Source: Stenotrophomonas sp. ASS1 (lineage in GTDB: Bacteria > Pseudomonadota > Gammaproteobacteria > Xanthomonadales > Xanthomonadaceae). Taken from it: a stretch of 64,000 bases of DNA. The stretch is taken from the NCBI RefSeq assembly GCF_004346925.1, contig NZ_CP031167.1:1508001-1572000 (forward strand), read 5' to 3'. The notes beneath the pieces are model-generated. The model made no database searches. It saw only the letters and a list, made by a program, of their open reading frames with translations, and was not told where the DNA came from. A program made the position numbers and the translations under genes. How positions within the stretch are numbered: position 1 is the stretch's first letter; the number at the start of each line of letters is the position of its first letter. This document shows positions 53,512 to 62,175 of this stretch, one piece after another.

Positions 53512-53652
53512 GTAGCGTCGAGCCCTGCTCGACTGCCTTTCGATCAGGCGTCGAGATTAACGATTCTGTAGAGTCGAGTCTTGCTCGACTGCCTTTCAAT
53601 CAGGCATCGCGCTGTTGGAACGAAGAACAGCCGAGCATGGGCTCGGCTCTAC
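53512..53652. repeat. Cluster of three SMAG-type hairpins
   Basis: GTAG elements at 53512-53535 and 53568-53592 (+), and an inverted one at 53629-53652 ending CTAC. The first two are followed by the same TGCCTTTC(G/A)ATCAGGC, so they are a tandem duplication. The last directly abuts the AAGGAGG ribosome site of the next gene. Confidence 0.85.
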
Positions 53653-53663
53653 AAGGAGGCGTC

Positions 53664-54125
53664 ATGCAGTTCAGGACCGGCACCATGGATGATGTGGCCA
53701 GGCTGTGGGCCCTGCGTACGCGCTGCGTGCGCGAGATCTGCAGCAGCCATTACCCTCCCGAGGTCATCGCGCCCTGGTCTGCCTCGCCGCCACCGTCGCA
53801 GTACGCGCGGCTGTTGTCGCAGGGGGGCTGCGTGGTGGCCGAGGACGGGCAGGGTGTCCTGCTCGGGTTCGGCGTGTTTGATACCGATGCCAACGAGGTT
53901 GATGCGTTGTTCGTCGATCCGGATCGCGGCGGCAAGGGCATCGGCCAGGCGCTGATGCAGCGCCTGCTGGCGATGGCCGATCGTGATCGTGAGGTAGTGC
54001 TGTCGGCCTCGCTCAATGCCGTGCCGTTCTATCAACGGCACGGGTTCATCAGCGTGCGCGAAGAGACCTATCCGCATCCCAGTGGCGTGGCGCTGGCTTC
54101 GGTGAGCATGCGCCGGCCGTGGTGA
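53664..54125 (+). CDS. GNAT family N-acetyltransferase
   Basis: A 153-residue acetyltransferase. Motif A is VDALFVDPDRGGKGIGQALM and motif B SLNAVPFYQRHGFISV. The ribosome site AAGGAGG is separated from the CTAC end of a SMAG hairpin by one base. Substrate unknown. Confidence 0.88.
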   Translation: MQFRTGTMDDVARLWALRTRCVREICSSHYPPEVIAPWSASPPPSQYARLLSQGGCVVAEDGQGVLLGFGVFDTDANEVDALFVDPDRGGKGIGQALMQRLLAMADRDREVVLSASLNAVPFYQRHGFISVREETYPHPSGVALASVSMRRPW

Positions 54126-54126
54126 T

Positions 54127-54223
54127 GTAGCGTCGGGCTTGCTCGATGGTTTTTGTAGAGTCGAGCCATGCTCGACTGCTCTATCGCCTGAATCAAAAGC
54201 AGTCGAGCATGGCTCGACTCTAC
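54127..54223. repeat. SMAG hairpins forming a 26-bp inverted pair
   Basis: A degenerate GTAG element at 54127-54149. Complete elements at 54155-54179 (+) and 54201-54223 (-) form, with one flanking base, a perfect inverted repeat of 26 bp. They lie between convergent genes and can act as a bidirectional terminator. Confidence 0.85.
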
Positions 54224-54233
54224 AACGCAGGTG

Positions 54234-55481
54234 TCAACGCGCCGCCAGCCACCCGATCACGCCTTCCGCAGCACGCAGGCCACTGGCGTAGCACGCGGTC
54301 AGCAGGTAGCCACCTGTCGGCGCCTCCCAGTCCAGCATCTCGCCGGCACAGAACACGCCGGGCACTGCCCGCAACATCAGGCCATCATCCAGCGCATCCA
54401 GGCGCACGCCACCGGCGGTGCTGATCACCTCGGCCATCGGCCGGGGGCGCAGCAGGCGCAGGGGCAGGCGCTTGAGCGTAGCTGCCACGGCAGGCAGGTC
54501 GTTGCCCGCTTCCTTGCCCAGCATCTCGAACACCAGTGCGGCTTTCACTGCATCCAGGCCGGCCTGGCGGCGCAGGTGCTCGCCGAAGCTGCGACCCTTG
54601 CGCGGGCGTGACAGGTCGGCCAGCAGGCGTGCTTCATCGCGGCCCGGTACCAGGTCCAGCCACAGCATCGCGTGGCCATCGCGGTTGATGGTTTCGCGCA
54701 GGTCTGCGGCCAATGCGTAGATCAGGCTGCCTTCGATGCCGTACTCGCTGGCCACGCACTCGCCCTGCAGCGACTGCGGTTGTCCCGCCAGGTCCAGCCA
54801 GTGCGCGACCACCGGCTTCAACGGTGCGCCGGCATTGCGCTGGGCGAAGAACGGCGTCCAGTCCACGTCGAAACCGCAGTTGGCCGACTGCAGCGGTGCG
54901 ATGTCCACGCCACGTGCCTGCAGTGGCGAGACCCAGGCGCCGTCGCTGCCCAGCTGCGGCCAGCTGCCGCCGCCCATGGCCAGCACGGTAGCATCGGCAT
55001 GCACTTCAACGGCGCCGTCTTCGGTTTCAAATCGCAGGGCGCCGTCGTCGCTCCATCCGATCCAGCGGTGGTTGGCGTGCAGGCGCACACCCTGTTCTTT
55101 CAGGCGGCGCACCCAGCCGCGCAGCAGTGGGGCTGCCTTGCGGTCGACCGGGAACACGCGGCCGGAGCTGCCCACATAGGTCTCCACGCCAAAGCCGGCA
55201 GCCCAGTCGCGCAGCGCCTGCGCGTCGAAGCCGTCCAGCCAGCGTCCCACGGTAGAGGCCTGCTCGCGGTAGCGGCTGTCGAACAGCGGCCGCGGATCGG
55301 AATGGGTGAGGTTGAGCCCGCCCTTGCCGGCGATCAGGAACTTGCGGCCGGGCGAACCCTTGGCCTCGTACAGGTCCACCTGCAGCCCAGCGGCGCGCAG
55401 GCGCTCGGCGGCGAACAGGCCGGCCGGGCCGCCGCCGATGACGGCGACCCGTGGAGGCGTTGCGGTATTACGGTTTGACAT
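54234..55481 (-). CDS. BaiN/HI0933-like FAD oxidoreductase
   Basis: A 415-residue flavoprotein. The Rossmann start is RVAVIGGGPAGLFAAERLRA, KFLIAGKGGLNLTHS is a hallmark of the HI0933/YhiN-like family (TIGR03862 group), and ATGGYLLTACYASG occurs at the end. Function unknown. It overlaps the FKBP gene end by 14 bases and is probably co-transcribed with it. Confidence 0.88.
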   Translation of the reverse strand: MSNRNTATPPRVAVIGGGPAGLFAAERLRAAGLQVDLYEAKGSPGRKFLIAGKGGLNLTHSDPRPLFDSRYREQASTVGRWLDGFDAQALRDWAAGFGVETYVGSSGRVFPVDRKAAPLLRGWVRRLKEQGVRLHANHRWIGWSDDGALRFETEDGAVEVHADATVLAMGGGSWPQLGSDGAWVSPLQARGVDIAPLQSANCGFDVDWTPFFAQRNAGAPLKPVVAHWLDLAGQPQSLQGECVASEYGIEGSLIYALAADLRETINRDGHAMLWLDLVPGRDEARLLADLSRPRKGRSFGEHLRRQAGLDAVKAALVFEMLGKEAGNDLPAVAATLKRLPLRLLRPRPMAEVISTAGGVRLDALDDGLMLRAVPGVFCAGEMLDWEAPTGGYLLTACYASGLRAAEGVIGWLAAR

Positions 55482-55902
55482 CGAGCAGCTCGACATCGAA
55501 CACCAGCGACGAGCCGGCCGGGATCGGGCCAACCCGGCGGTCGCCGTAGCCGTAGTCCGGCGGGATCATCAGCGTGCGCTTGCCGCCGACCTTCATGCCG
55601 GCCACGCCCTCATCCCAGCCGCGGATGACCTGGCCGGCGCCGAGCGCAAAGGTGAACGGTTCGCCACGGCTGACCGAGCTGTCGAAGGTCTTGCCGTGCT
55701 TGGTTTCAGTGCGGTTGTCGTAGATCCAGCCGGTGTAGTGCACGGTGACCTTGTTGCCGGCAACGGCTTCGGTGCCGGTGCCCGGGACGGTATCGATGCG
55801 CTCGAAGGTGGTCAGGGTGCCACCCGGCGGTGGGCCGGACGGTTCGGTCGAGCAGCCAACGGCGGCGAGGGACAGCAGCAGGGGAAGCAGCAGGCGGCGC
55901 AT
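55468..55902 (-). CDS. FKBP-type peptidyl-prolyl isomerase lipoprotein
   Basis: 144 residues. A lipoprotein signal with lipobox AAVGC (Cys17) is followed by an FKBP domain (VTVHYTGW, FDSSVSRGEPFTFALGAG, VIRGWDEGVAGMKVGGKR). It should act in the periplasm on outer membrane or secreted proteins. Similar to Mip/FklB-type FKBPs but short, without a dimer domain. Confidence 0.92.
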   Translation of the reverse strand: MRRLLLPLLLSLAAVGCSTEPSGPPPGGTLTTFERIDTVPGTGTEAVAGNKVTVHYTGWIYDNRTETKHGKTFDSSVSRGEPFTFALGAGQVIRGWDEGVAGMKVGGKRTLMIPPDYGYGDRRVGPIPAGSSLVFDVELLDVKP

Positions 55903-55973
55903 CGGGCGTCTCCGGAAGGGCGCAGGGCGAGGGCGGCAAGGGTAGCGCATCGGCGCCGGGTATCATGGGGGGC

Positions 55974-56339
55974 ATGGCAAAACTCCTGCTCAATCTGCGC
56001 AATGTCGGCGACGACGAATACGCCGATGTCTGCACGCTGCTCGACCAGCACGGCATCGCCTGGTATCGCACCGAACCCAGCCCCTGGGGCATTTCCAACG
56101 GCGGCCTGTGGCTGCGCGAGGACGCCGATCATCCGCGTGCGAAGGCGCTGATGGCCGAGTACCAGGCCGAACGCGGGCCGCGCATCCGTGCCGAGCGCGA
56201 GCAGGCGTTGCGCGAGGGGACGGCGGAGACCTTCGGCAGCCTGTTCCGGCGCCGGCCGGTATATGTGGTGCTGGTGCTGGTGGCGATGGCCGGTGCGGCG
56301 GCGCTGGTGCTGCTGCCGTTCGTGCTGTTGCGGGGGTAA
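55974..56339 (+). CDS. DUF6164 family membrane protein
   Basis: 121 residues. A soluble N-terminal part (MAKLLLNLRNVGDDEYADV, then GIAWYRTEPSPWGISNGGLW) resembles the putative signal transducing protein fold, followed by one C-terminal transmembrane helix. DUF6164 is known from Xanthomonadaceae with no assigned function. Divergent from the FKBP gene. Confidence 0.75.
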   Translation: MAKLLLNLRNVGDDEYADVCTLLDQHGIAWYRTEPSPWGISNGGLWLREDADHPRAKALMAEYQAERGPRIRAEREQALREGTAETFGSLFRRRPVYVVLVLVAMAGAAALVLLPFVLLRG

Positions 56340-56374
56340 TGGGGCTTCTGGCCGGGTTGCACCCGGCACCCGCG

Positions 56375-56397
56375 GTAGTGCCGGCCGCTGGCCGGCA
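56375..56397 (+). repeat. SMAG-type GTAG hairpin
   Basis: GTAG then TGCCGGCC/GGCCGGCA around GCT. Confidence 0.85.
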
Positions 56398-56436
56398 ACA
56401 GCAACAGCAAGAGCAACAGCAACAGCAACAGCAACA
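56395..56436 (+). repeat. Hexanucleotide tandem repeat GCAACA, seven units
   Basis: Seven units of GCAACA, one changed to GCAAGA, beginning in the end of the SMAG hairpin. Slipped-strand mispairing could vary its length. No gene reads through it. Confidence 0.85.
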
Positions 56437-56454
56437 GCTGGCATTCCGTGGGAT

Positions 56455-56560
56455 GGCGTGGCGGTGTGGGCAGGCGGGGGACGGCAAAAACTGCTCCTGC
56501 GTGCCTCGTAGAGCGCCATCCATGGCGCTCTGCGCCCCCGCCTGCCCACACCGCCACGCC
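56455..56560. repeat. Composite palindrome: 26-bp arms around a SMAG hairpin
   Basis: Perfect 26-bp inverted arms at 56455-56480 and 56535-56560 (left arm begins GGCGTGGCGGTGTGGG) enclose 54 bases. These hold ACGGCAAAAACT and a GTAG hairpin with GAGCGCCAT/ATGGCGCTC stems (56508-56533) against the right arm. The same architecture recurs at 63483-63580. Confidence 0.8.
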
Positions 56561-56581
56561 TCTGACAGGTTCATGAACTCT

Positions 56582-56604
56582 GTAGATCCACGCCATGCGT
56601 GGAT
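56582..56604 (+). repeat. SMAG-type GTAG hairpin
   Basis: GTAG then ATCCACGC/GCGTGGAT around CAT, preceded by CTGACAGGTTC, which also neighbours the second composite element. The 312 bases between 56340 and 56651 contain only these repeats and no gene. Confidence 0.85.
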
Positions 56605-56651
56605 GAACGTGAAAATCTGACCCTGGAGTGGTCTGGCGCTAAAATGGCGGG

Positions 56652-57419
56652 ATGATCGCCAATACCGCTGCCTACCATTTCGCCGTCATCGACGCCCCCC
56701 AGGCCTTGTGCGACCAGCTGCTGGCACGTGCCGAGGCGGCGCAGCTGCGCGGTACGATCCTGGTGGCGGGCGAGGGGCTGAACCTGTTCCTGGCGGGTGG
56801 GCCGGAGGCGGTCGAAAGTTTCTATGCGGCGCTGCATGCCGATGCGCGCTTTGCCGATATGCGGGTCAAGACCAGCCTGAGCGAGCATCAGCCGTTCGCG
56901 CGGCTGAAGGCCAAGGTGAAGGACGAGATCATCAGCTTCCGCCGTGATGACGGCCAGCCGCTGGAGTATCCGCGTGCACCGGCGGTCGATCCGGCTACCG
57001 TGCAGCGCTGGTTGCGGCAGGGGCATGATGACGCCGGCAAGCCGGTGGTCATGCTCGATACGCGCAATCTGCAGGAAGTGGAGTACGGCACCTTCAAGGA
57101 TGCGCTGGTGCTGCCCATCCACAAGTTCACCGACCTGCCCGAGGCGCTGGCGCCGCACCGCGAGGCGCTGAAGGACAGCACCGTGGTCAGTTTCTGCACC
57201 GGCGGCATCCGCTGCGAGAAGGCCGCGCTGTGGATGGTCAACGACGGCATGGACAACGTGCTGCAGCTCGATGGCGGCATCCTCGGCTACTTCGAGGAGG
57301 TGGGCGGCGAAGGTTACGAAGGCCGCTGCTTCGTGTTCGACGAGCGCGTGGCGCTGGATGCCGAGCTGAAGCCGATGGTCGACCAGCCGCTGCCGGAGCC
57401 GCGCCCCAGCGCGTTCTGA
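56652..57419 (+). CDS. trhO: TrhO/YceA-like tRNA U34 hydroxylase (rhodanese family)
   Basis: A 255-residue protein. The N-terminal acylphosphatase-like domain (LRGTILVAGEGLNLFLAG) is followed by a rhodanese domain with active-site loop CTGGIRCEKAA (Cys near 182). This is the TrhO/YceA/YbfQ family, which hydroxylates uridine 34 of certain tRNAs. The usual C-terminal extension with a zinc-like Cys motif is missing here; the protein ends at PEPRPSAF. Confidence 0.9.
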   Translation: MIANTAAYHFAVIDAPQALCDQLLARAEAAQLRGTILVAGEGLNLFLAGGPEAVESFYAALHADARFADMRVKTSLSEHQPFARLKAKVKDEIISFRRDDGQPLEYPRAPAVDPATVQRWLRQGHDDAGKPVVMLDTRNLQEVEYGTFKDALVLPIHKFTDLPEALAPHREALKDSTVVSFCTGGIRCEKAALWMVNDGMDNVLQLDGGILGYFEEVGGEGYEGRCFVFDERVALDAELKPMVDQPLPEPRPSAF

Positions 57420-57429
57420 CGCTTCCTTG

Positions 57430-57494
57430 GTAGAGCCGGCCGCTGGCCGGCTGCGAAGCGATCTACCTGTATGCCGGCCAGCGGCCGGCACTAC
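57430..57494. repeat. Facing pair of SMAG hairpins
   Basis: Elements at 57430-57452 (GTAGAGCCGGCC...) and 57472-57494 (ending GGCACTAC) are arranged as an inverted pair with a 19-base spacer in the gap before the LLM gene. The remainder of the gap up to 57641 holds no gene I can support. Confidence 0.85.
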
Positions 57495-57641
57495 CAATCG
57501 CGCTTGGCGCGGATCAGGGCACCCCGGATCGGTCCGGCGGGCCCTGAACCCGTCCCACGGGAATCAGCATCCCGCCACCGTCACTGGCCGCCGCGCCCGG
57601 CCGACCCCATGCATGTGGAATCCTGTGACGGAAAACTGCTG

Positions 57642-58637
57642 ATGATCCCGTTGTCGATCCTTGACCTGGCCCCGGTCTGCGAGGGCAGTGACACCACCGC
57701 CGCCTTCGCCAACATGCTGGAACTGGCCCAGCACGCCGATGCGCTGGGCTACCGCCGCTACTGGCTGGCCGAACACCACAACATGCCTGGCATCGCCAGC
57801 GCGGCCACCGCCGTGCTGATCGGCCACGTCGCCGGTGGAACAAAGCGCATCCGCGTCGGGGCAGGCGGCATCATGCTGCCCAACCATGCGCCGCTGCAGG
57901 TGGCCGAGCAGTTCGGCACGCTGGCCTCGCTGTACCCGGACCGCATCGACCTCGGCCTGGGCCGTGCGCCGGGCACCGATCAGCCGACCGCGCGCGCACT
58001 GCGCCGCTATTTCGACAGCGCCGACCAGTTCCCGCAGGACGTACGCGAGTTGCTGCACTACTTCGAGCCGGTACAGCCCGGGCAGGCGGTGCAGGCCGTT
58101 CCCGGTGGCGGCCTGCGGGTGCCGACCTGGATCCTCGGTTCCAGCCTGTTCGGTGCGCGCATGGCTGCCTCGATGGGCCTGCCGTACGCGTTCGCCTCGC
58201 ACTTCGCACCGGACGTGATGGACGAGGCGCTGGCGGTGTACCGCCGCGAGTTCCGCCCATCGGCCACGCTGAAGCAGCCGCACGCGATGCTGGCCCTGAA
58301 CGTCGTTGCCAGCGACAGCGAAGCCGAATCGCGGCGCCTGTTCACCAGCCAGCAGCAGAGTTTCGTGAACCTGCGTCGTGGTCGACCAGGCAAGATTCCG
58401 GCACCCATCGACGACATCGAGTCCTTCTGGGAGCCGCACGAAAAAGTGGGCGTGGAGCGGGCACTGGCCTGCACCGTGCTGGGGGATCCGCAGCAGGTGG
58501 CGGAAGGCATCGCCGCGTTCGTCGAACGGCACAAGCCCGACGAGCTGATGCTCACCGCCAACCTGTACGACCACCGCGCGCGCCTGCGCTCGTTCGAACT
58601 GACCATGCAGGCCTGGCACGCCCGCCACGCGGGCTGA
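57642..58637 (+). CDS. LLM-class FMN-dependent oxidoreductase
   Basis: 331 residues, luciferase-like monooxygenase fold: [33 protein letters not shown] and the [21 protein letters not shown] patch are typical of the LLM subgroup. Flavin reduced by a partner enzyme is needed. The ATG at 57642 gives the familiar [12 protein letters not shown] start; in-frame ATGs at 57609 and 57612 are possible. Confidence 0.88.
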   Translation: MIPLSILDLAPVCEGSDTTAAFANMLELAQHADALGYRRYWLAEHHNMPGIASAATAVLIGHVAGGTKRIRVGAGGIMLPNHAPLQVAEQFGTLASLYPDRIDLGLGRAPGTDQPTARALRRYFDSADQFPQDVRELLHYFEPVQPGQAVQAVPGGGLRVPTWILGSSLFGARMAASMGLPYAFASHFAPDVMDEALAVYRREFRPSATLKQPHAMLALNVVASDSEAESRRLFTSQQQSFVNLRRGRPGKIPAPIDDIESFWEPHEKVGVERALACTVLGDPQQVAEGIAAFVERHKPDELMLTANLYDHRARLRSFELTMQAWHARHAG

Positions 58638-58705
58638 ACAATTGCGTCACGGCCCATTGCGGCCGAACCGCGTCTGATGGGGGCTCATATCGAAGGAGCC
58701 CCCAC

Positions 58706-59203
58706 ATGGCCGACACCCGCGCCGAACACATTGCCCAACTGGCAGAACTGATCAAGGACGTGGAGGTGGCGATGTTCACCACCACCGGCGTCGACGGCCG
58801 CCTCTACAGCCGGCCGCTGGCCACCCAGCAGGTCACCTTCGACGGTGATCTGTGGTTCGTCATCACTGCCGACAGCCCGAAAGTGGCCGAAATTGCGCTC
58901 GACCCGCGCGTCAACGTGGCCTATGCCTCGCCATCGAAGAACACCTATGTGTCGGTGGCCGGGCGCGCGCGCGTGGTTGATGATCGCGCGAAGATCGAGG
59001 AACTGTGGTCGCCAGCGATGAAGCTGTTCTTCCCGGGCGGCAAGGACGACCCGAACCTGCGCCTGATCCAGGTGCGCGCCGACTCGGCCGAGTACTGGGA
59101 TGGACCGGGCACGCTGCTGGGCACAGCGCTGAGTTTCGTGCTGTCAGCCGTGCAGGACGAACCGGCGGCGTTGGCCGACAACGGATTCATCGACCTTCGA
59201 TGA
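58706..59203 (+). CDS. Pyridoxamine-phosphate-oxidase-fold 'general stress' protein
   Basis: 165 residues of the split-barrel flavin-binding fold ([40 protein letters not shown]). The family is annotated as general stress protein 26-like and may bind FMN. CGAAGGAG lies ahead of the ATG. Function unknown. Confidence 0.87.
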   Translation: MADTRAEHIAQLAELIKDVEVAMFTTTGVDGRLYSRPLATQQVTFDGDLWFVITADSPKVAEIALDPRVNVAYASPSKNTYVSVAGRARVVDDRAKIEELWSPAMKLFFPGGKDDPNLRLIQVRADSAEYWDGPGTLLGTALSFVLSAVQDEPAALADNGFIDLR

Positions 59204-59222
59204 TGGCCGATGTCCGGTATTG

Positions 59223-59284
59223 GTAGTGCCGGCCGCTGGCCGGCAAACCTGGAAACGTGGCAGCCGGCCAGCGGCCGGCTCTAC
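59223..59284. repeat. Facing pair of SMAG hairpins between convergent genes
   Basis: GTAG element 59223-59245 and its inverse 59262-59284 (ending GGCTCTAC) share the same CCGGCC core. They separate the convergent stress-protein and ExoD genes and probably terminate both. Confidence 0.85.
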
Positions 59285-59295
59285 CGGATTCCGGC

Positions 59296-59955
59296 TCAGA
59301 ACCAGCGCTGGAACAGCTCCACCGTGTAGCCCACCAGCTGCCCCGAACTGAAACCGAAGAACGCGATCGCTGCCACGGCGGCGATCCAGTTGAACAGCAT
59401 CAGCGCGCCATCGCGTTCCAGCAGCGCCAGCGAGAACAGCAGCAGCTGGAAGCCGAACAGGAAATTGGTGAAGGGAATCGGCAACGACAGCAGCAGGCCC
59501 AGCAACACCAGCAGCAGGCCACTGAAGGCGTGGGCGGGCAGCGGTGTCAGCAGCTGCGGCAGGCGGGGTTTCAGCATCTTGTCCAGGCGCCGCAGCGGTC
59601 GGTCGATGCGGTCCAGGAAACGATGCATGGTGCCGCGCTTCGGCCCGCGGCGGGCGATGAAGCCGGGCAGCCAGGGCCGGCGCAGGCAGAACAGCATCTG
59701 CAGGCCGATCAGGACCACCAGTGGGCCGCTGACCGCGCCGCCCATGCCCGGGATCGGGATGAACGACGGCAGGATCGCCACGAACAGGAACACGCCGAAC
59801 GCGCTCTGCTGCAGGTTGCCGAGGATCTGGCCCAGCGGCATGTGCTCGGCGGGATCGCCAGAGGCAAACATCTCCAGCAGGGTACGGATGCCCTCGTTGC
59901 GGTAGGCCGGGCGCTCGTCGCCCGGACCCTTGCCGGCCTCAGGCGGTGAGCTCAT
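59296..59955 (-). CDS. ExoD family membrane protein
   Basis: 219 residues. After a soluble start (SSPPEAGKGPGDERPAY), ALLEMFASGDP-like TLLEMFASGDPAEHMPLGQI opens the ExoD domain, with three or four transmembrane helices and the IPIPGMGG loop. ExoD affects exopolysaccharide and alkali tolerance in rhizobia. It overlaps the CorC gene end by 17 bases, so the two are coupled. Confidence 0.85.
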   Translation of the reverse strand: MSSPPEAGKGPGDERPAYRNEGIRTLLEMFASGDPAEHMPLGQILGNLQQSAFGVFLFVAILPSFIPIPGMGGAVSGPLVVLIGLQMLFCLRRPWLPGFIARRGPKRGTMHRFLDRIDRPLRRLDKMLKPRLPQLLTPLPAHAFSGLLLVLLGLLLSLPIPFTNFLFGFQLLLFSLALLERDGALMLFNWIAAVAAIAFFGFSSGQLVGYTVELFQRWF

Positions 59956-61252
59956 CGGCCTGCTCGTCGGACAACGTGCGCAGCAGCAGCTTGTCCACGC
60001 GCGCACCATCCAGGTCAACCACTTCGAAGCGCCAGCCCGCCCAGTCGAAGTACTCGCCTGCGTGCGGAATGCGGCCGAAGTAATGGATGCACATGCCGGC
60101 CAGCGTGTAGTAGTCGCCGTCCTCGGCGTCGGGCAGGTCGTTGCTGCCGATCAGTTCGCGCACGTCTTCGATCGGCAGCGAGCCGTCCACCAGCAGCGAG
60201 CCGTCTTCGCGGGTCACCACCAGCGCGTCCTCGTCGGCGTTCTCCACCGCCTGCAGGCGGCCGACCACCGCGCCCATCAGGTCGCTGATGGTCACCAGGC
60301 CCTGGATCTCGCCGTACTCGTCCACCACCAGTGCCATCGACTGCTGTTCCTCGCGGAAGATTTCCAGCAGCTTCATCGCGTGGGTCGATTCGGAGACGTA
60401 CAGGGGTTCGCGCAGGGTCTGGAACAGCGCGTTGTCGCCGCGCGCCATGCGCGTGGCCAGCGATTTCAGTTCGAGCACGCCGACCACGTCCATGTCGTTG
60501 TCGCGGTACACCGGGTACCGGGAGAACTCGTGTTCGGCCATGATTTCCAGGTTGCGCTCCAGCCCGGCCTGAGTATCCAGCCACGCGATGCGGTTGCGCG
60601 GGGTCATCAGGCTGTCGGCGGTGCGGTCGCCAAGGCGCATGACGCGGTTCATCATGTCGCGCTCGTGGGCATCGATCACGCCGGCCTCGTGGCTTTCGGC
60701 GACCAGCATGCGGATCTCTTCTTCGGTCACCGAGGCGACTTCATCCTTGCCCAGGCCGAACAGGCGCAGCACCAGCTGGGTGGTCCTGGACAGCAGCCAG
60801 ACGAAGGGCAGGGCGAGCTTGGCCAGCCAGCTCATCGGCATCGCGACCAGGCCGGCAATGGCCTCCGAACGGGTCAGCGCCAGGCGCTTGGGCACCAGTT
60901 CGCCGAAGATCAGCGTGATGAAGGTGATCAGGCTGACCGCCAGCGCGGTACCGATGTTGCCGGCATAGGCAAAGCCCGGCATCAGGCCCTGGATCCAGCC
61001 GGCGAAGGCTTCGCCCAGCGCTTCACCGCCGAGGTAGCCGGTCAGCACGCCGATCACGGTGATGCCGATCTGCACGGTGGACAGGAAGCTCTCCGGCTTC
61101 TCGGACAGCTCCAGCGCCTTGGCCGCGCGCTTGGAGGTGGCGGCCATCTGCTTCAGGCGGCTCTTGCGCGAGGTCATGACCGACATCTCGGACATGGCGA
61201 AGAAGCCGTTCAGCAGAACAAGCGCGAAGACAATCAGGATCATTTCAAACAC
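59939..61252 (-). CDS. CNNM/CorC-type transporter (hemolysin family)
   Basis: 437 residues: four transmembrane helices in the DUF21/CNNM domain (GFFAMSEMSVMTSRKSRL; ALAVSLITFITLIFGELVPKRL), then two CBS domains and a C-terminal CorC/HlyC domain (DGSLPIEDVRELIG). The family exports or senses Mg/Co ions. I use the GTG at 61252; an in-frame ATG lies 9 bases later. Confidence 0.92.
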   Translation of the reverse strand: MFEMILIVFALVLLNGFFAMSEMSVMTSRKSRLKQMAATSKRAAKALELSEKPESFLSTVQIGITVIGVLTGYLGGEALGEAFAGWIQGLMPGFAYAGNIGTALAVSLITFITLIFGELVPKRLALTRSEAIAGLVAMPMSWLAKLALPFVWLLSRTTQLVLRLFGLGKDEVASVTEEEIRMLVAESHEAGVIDAHERDMMNRVMRLGDRTADSLMTPRNRIAWLDTQAGLERNLEIMAEHEFSRYPVYRDNDMDVVGVLELKSLATRMARGDNALFQTLREPLYVSESTHAMKLLEIFREEQQSMALVVDEYGEIQGLVTISDLMGAVVGRLQAVENADEDALVVTREDGSLLVDGSLPIEDVRELIGSNDLPDAEDGDYYTLAGMCIHYFGRIPHAGEYFDWAGWRFEVVDLDGARVDKLLLRTLSDEQADELTA

Positions 61253-61535
61253 GGGCGTCGTCCCCGGTTGGTGGCAGGGAGGGCGGGTGCTTGCGATGGC
61301 GGCAGGCGCTCAGGAACGGGGTCCGGCGCGGCGCTGGGGGATAAGGGTCGTCGTCCATAAGGTGCGCCCGAAGGCGCGCTGGCATCTTAGCAAAGGGGCG
61401 TGGCAGGGTGGCAACCGCCTGTTCAGGTTGGGGCTTCCAGAGCCCCGGAAGGGGGCAGGGATACCCGTGATGGTCATCTAGCCGTCATAATTCCGTCTGG
61501 TGCCGTCCTTCCCGCGACGGCTGACAGGTTTCTCA
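61253..61535. other. Intergenic region between CorC and DUF47-PiT operons
   Basis: 283 bases holding the divergent control regions and the candidate Pho box. No gene or clear hairpin with T-run was found. Confidence 0.5.
61473..61499 (+). promoter_or_regulatory. Candidate Pho box
   Basis: GTCAT at 61473-61477, GTCAT at 61484-61488 and GTC at 61495-61497 are spaced exactly 11 bases apart, as in PhoB direct repeats. CATAAT at 61486-61491 overlaps. It lies 37 bases before the DUF47-PiT operon. Confidence 0.4.
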
Positions 61536-62162
61536 ATGTTCTCTCTGCAGACCATTTTCGGTTCCGGCAAACAGTTCTACACCCTGCTCGATGAGGCTGC
61601 CGTCGCGGCTTCCGACGCCGCCAAGGCGCTGCATTCCATGCTGCGCGAGGCCGACCGCCAGCCCGCGCTGGACGCGTTCAAGCTGGCCCGCCTGCGCGAA
61701 CGCGCGGCCTCGGACAAGATCAGCCAGGCGCTGGTGGACAGCTTCATGACCCCGATCGAGCGCGAAGACATCGAAGCGCTGGGCTCGGCGCTGTACAAGA
61801 TTCCGAAGCAGATCGAGAAGTTCGCCGATCGCTATTCGCTGGCCACGACCCACCTGGAGCACATCGACTTCGCGCCGCGCGCGGCGATGCTGGAACAGGC
61901 TGCCGGCGTGGTGGTGGAGATGGTGGCCGACCTGCGCCACATGAACCTGGACCGGATGACCGCTCTCAACGAGAAGCTGCGTTCGCTGGAGAACGAGGCC
62001 GACCGCCTGATGCTCGAGCTGTACCGCGACATCTACTCGGGCCGCCTGGACAACCTGCAGATGTTCCTGCTGAAGGAATTCTTCGAGATCCTGGAAAAGG
62101 CCATCGATCGCTGCCGCGAGGCCGGCGTGGTGGCGTACCAGATCGTGTTGAAGAACAGCTGA
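61536..62162 (+). CDS. DUF47 (PhoU-like) protein
   Basis: A 208-residue all-helical protein of the TIGR00153/DUF47 family (SLQTIFGSGKQFYTLLDEAA ... LRSLENEADRLM). It is thought to regulate or couple to PiT transporters. It starts at ATG 61536 and is 13 bases in front of the transporter gene. Confidence 0.92.
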   Translation: MFSLQTIFGSGKQFYTLLDEAAVAASDAAKALHSMLREADRQPALDAFKLARLRERAASDKISQALVDSFMTPIEREDIEALGSALYKIPKQIEKFADRYSLATTHLEHIDFAPRAAMLEQAAGVVVEMVADLRHMNLDRMTALNEKLRSLENEADRLMLELYRDIYSGRLDNLQMFLLKEFFEILEKAIDRCREAGVVAYQIVLKNS

Positions 62163-62175
62163 CGGACGCCGCCGC

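Noticed and set aside
59930..61360. 476-residue frame opposite CorC
   Set aside because: Composition artefact (Gln, His, Arg, Ala) over a gene with clear CNNM and CBS domains.
61253..61535. Manganese (yybP-ykoY) riboswitch before the CNNM/CorC gene
   Set aside because: Looked for because some ion exporters have it; the conserved loops of that RNA are not visible.
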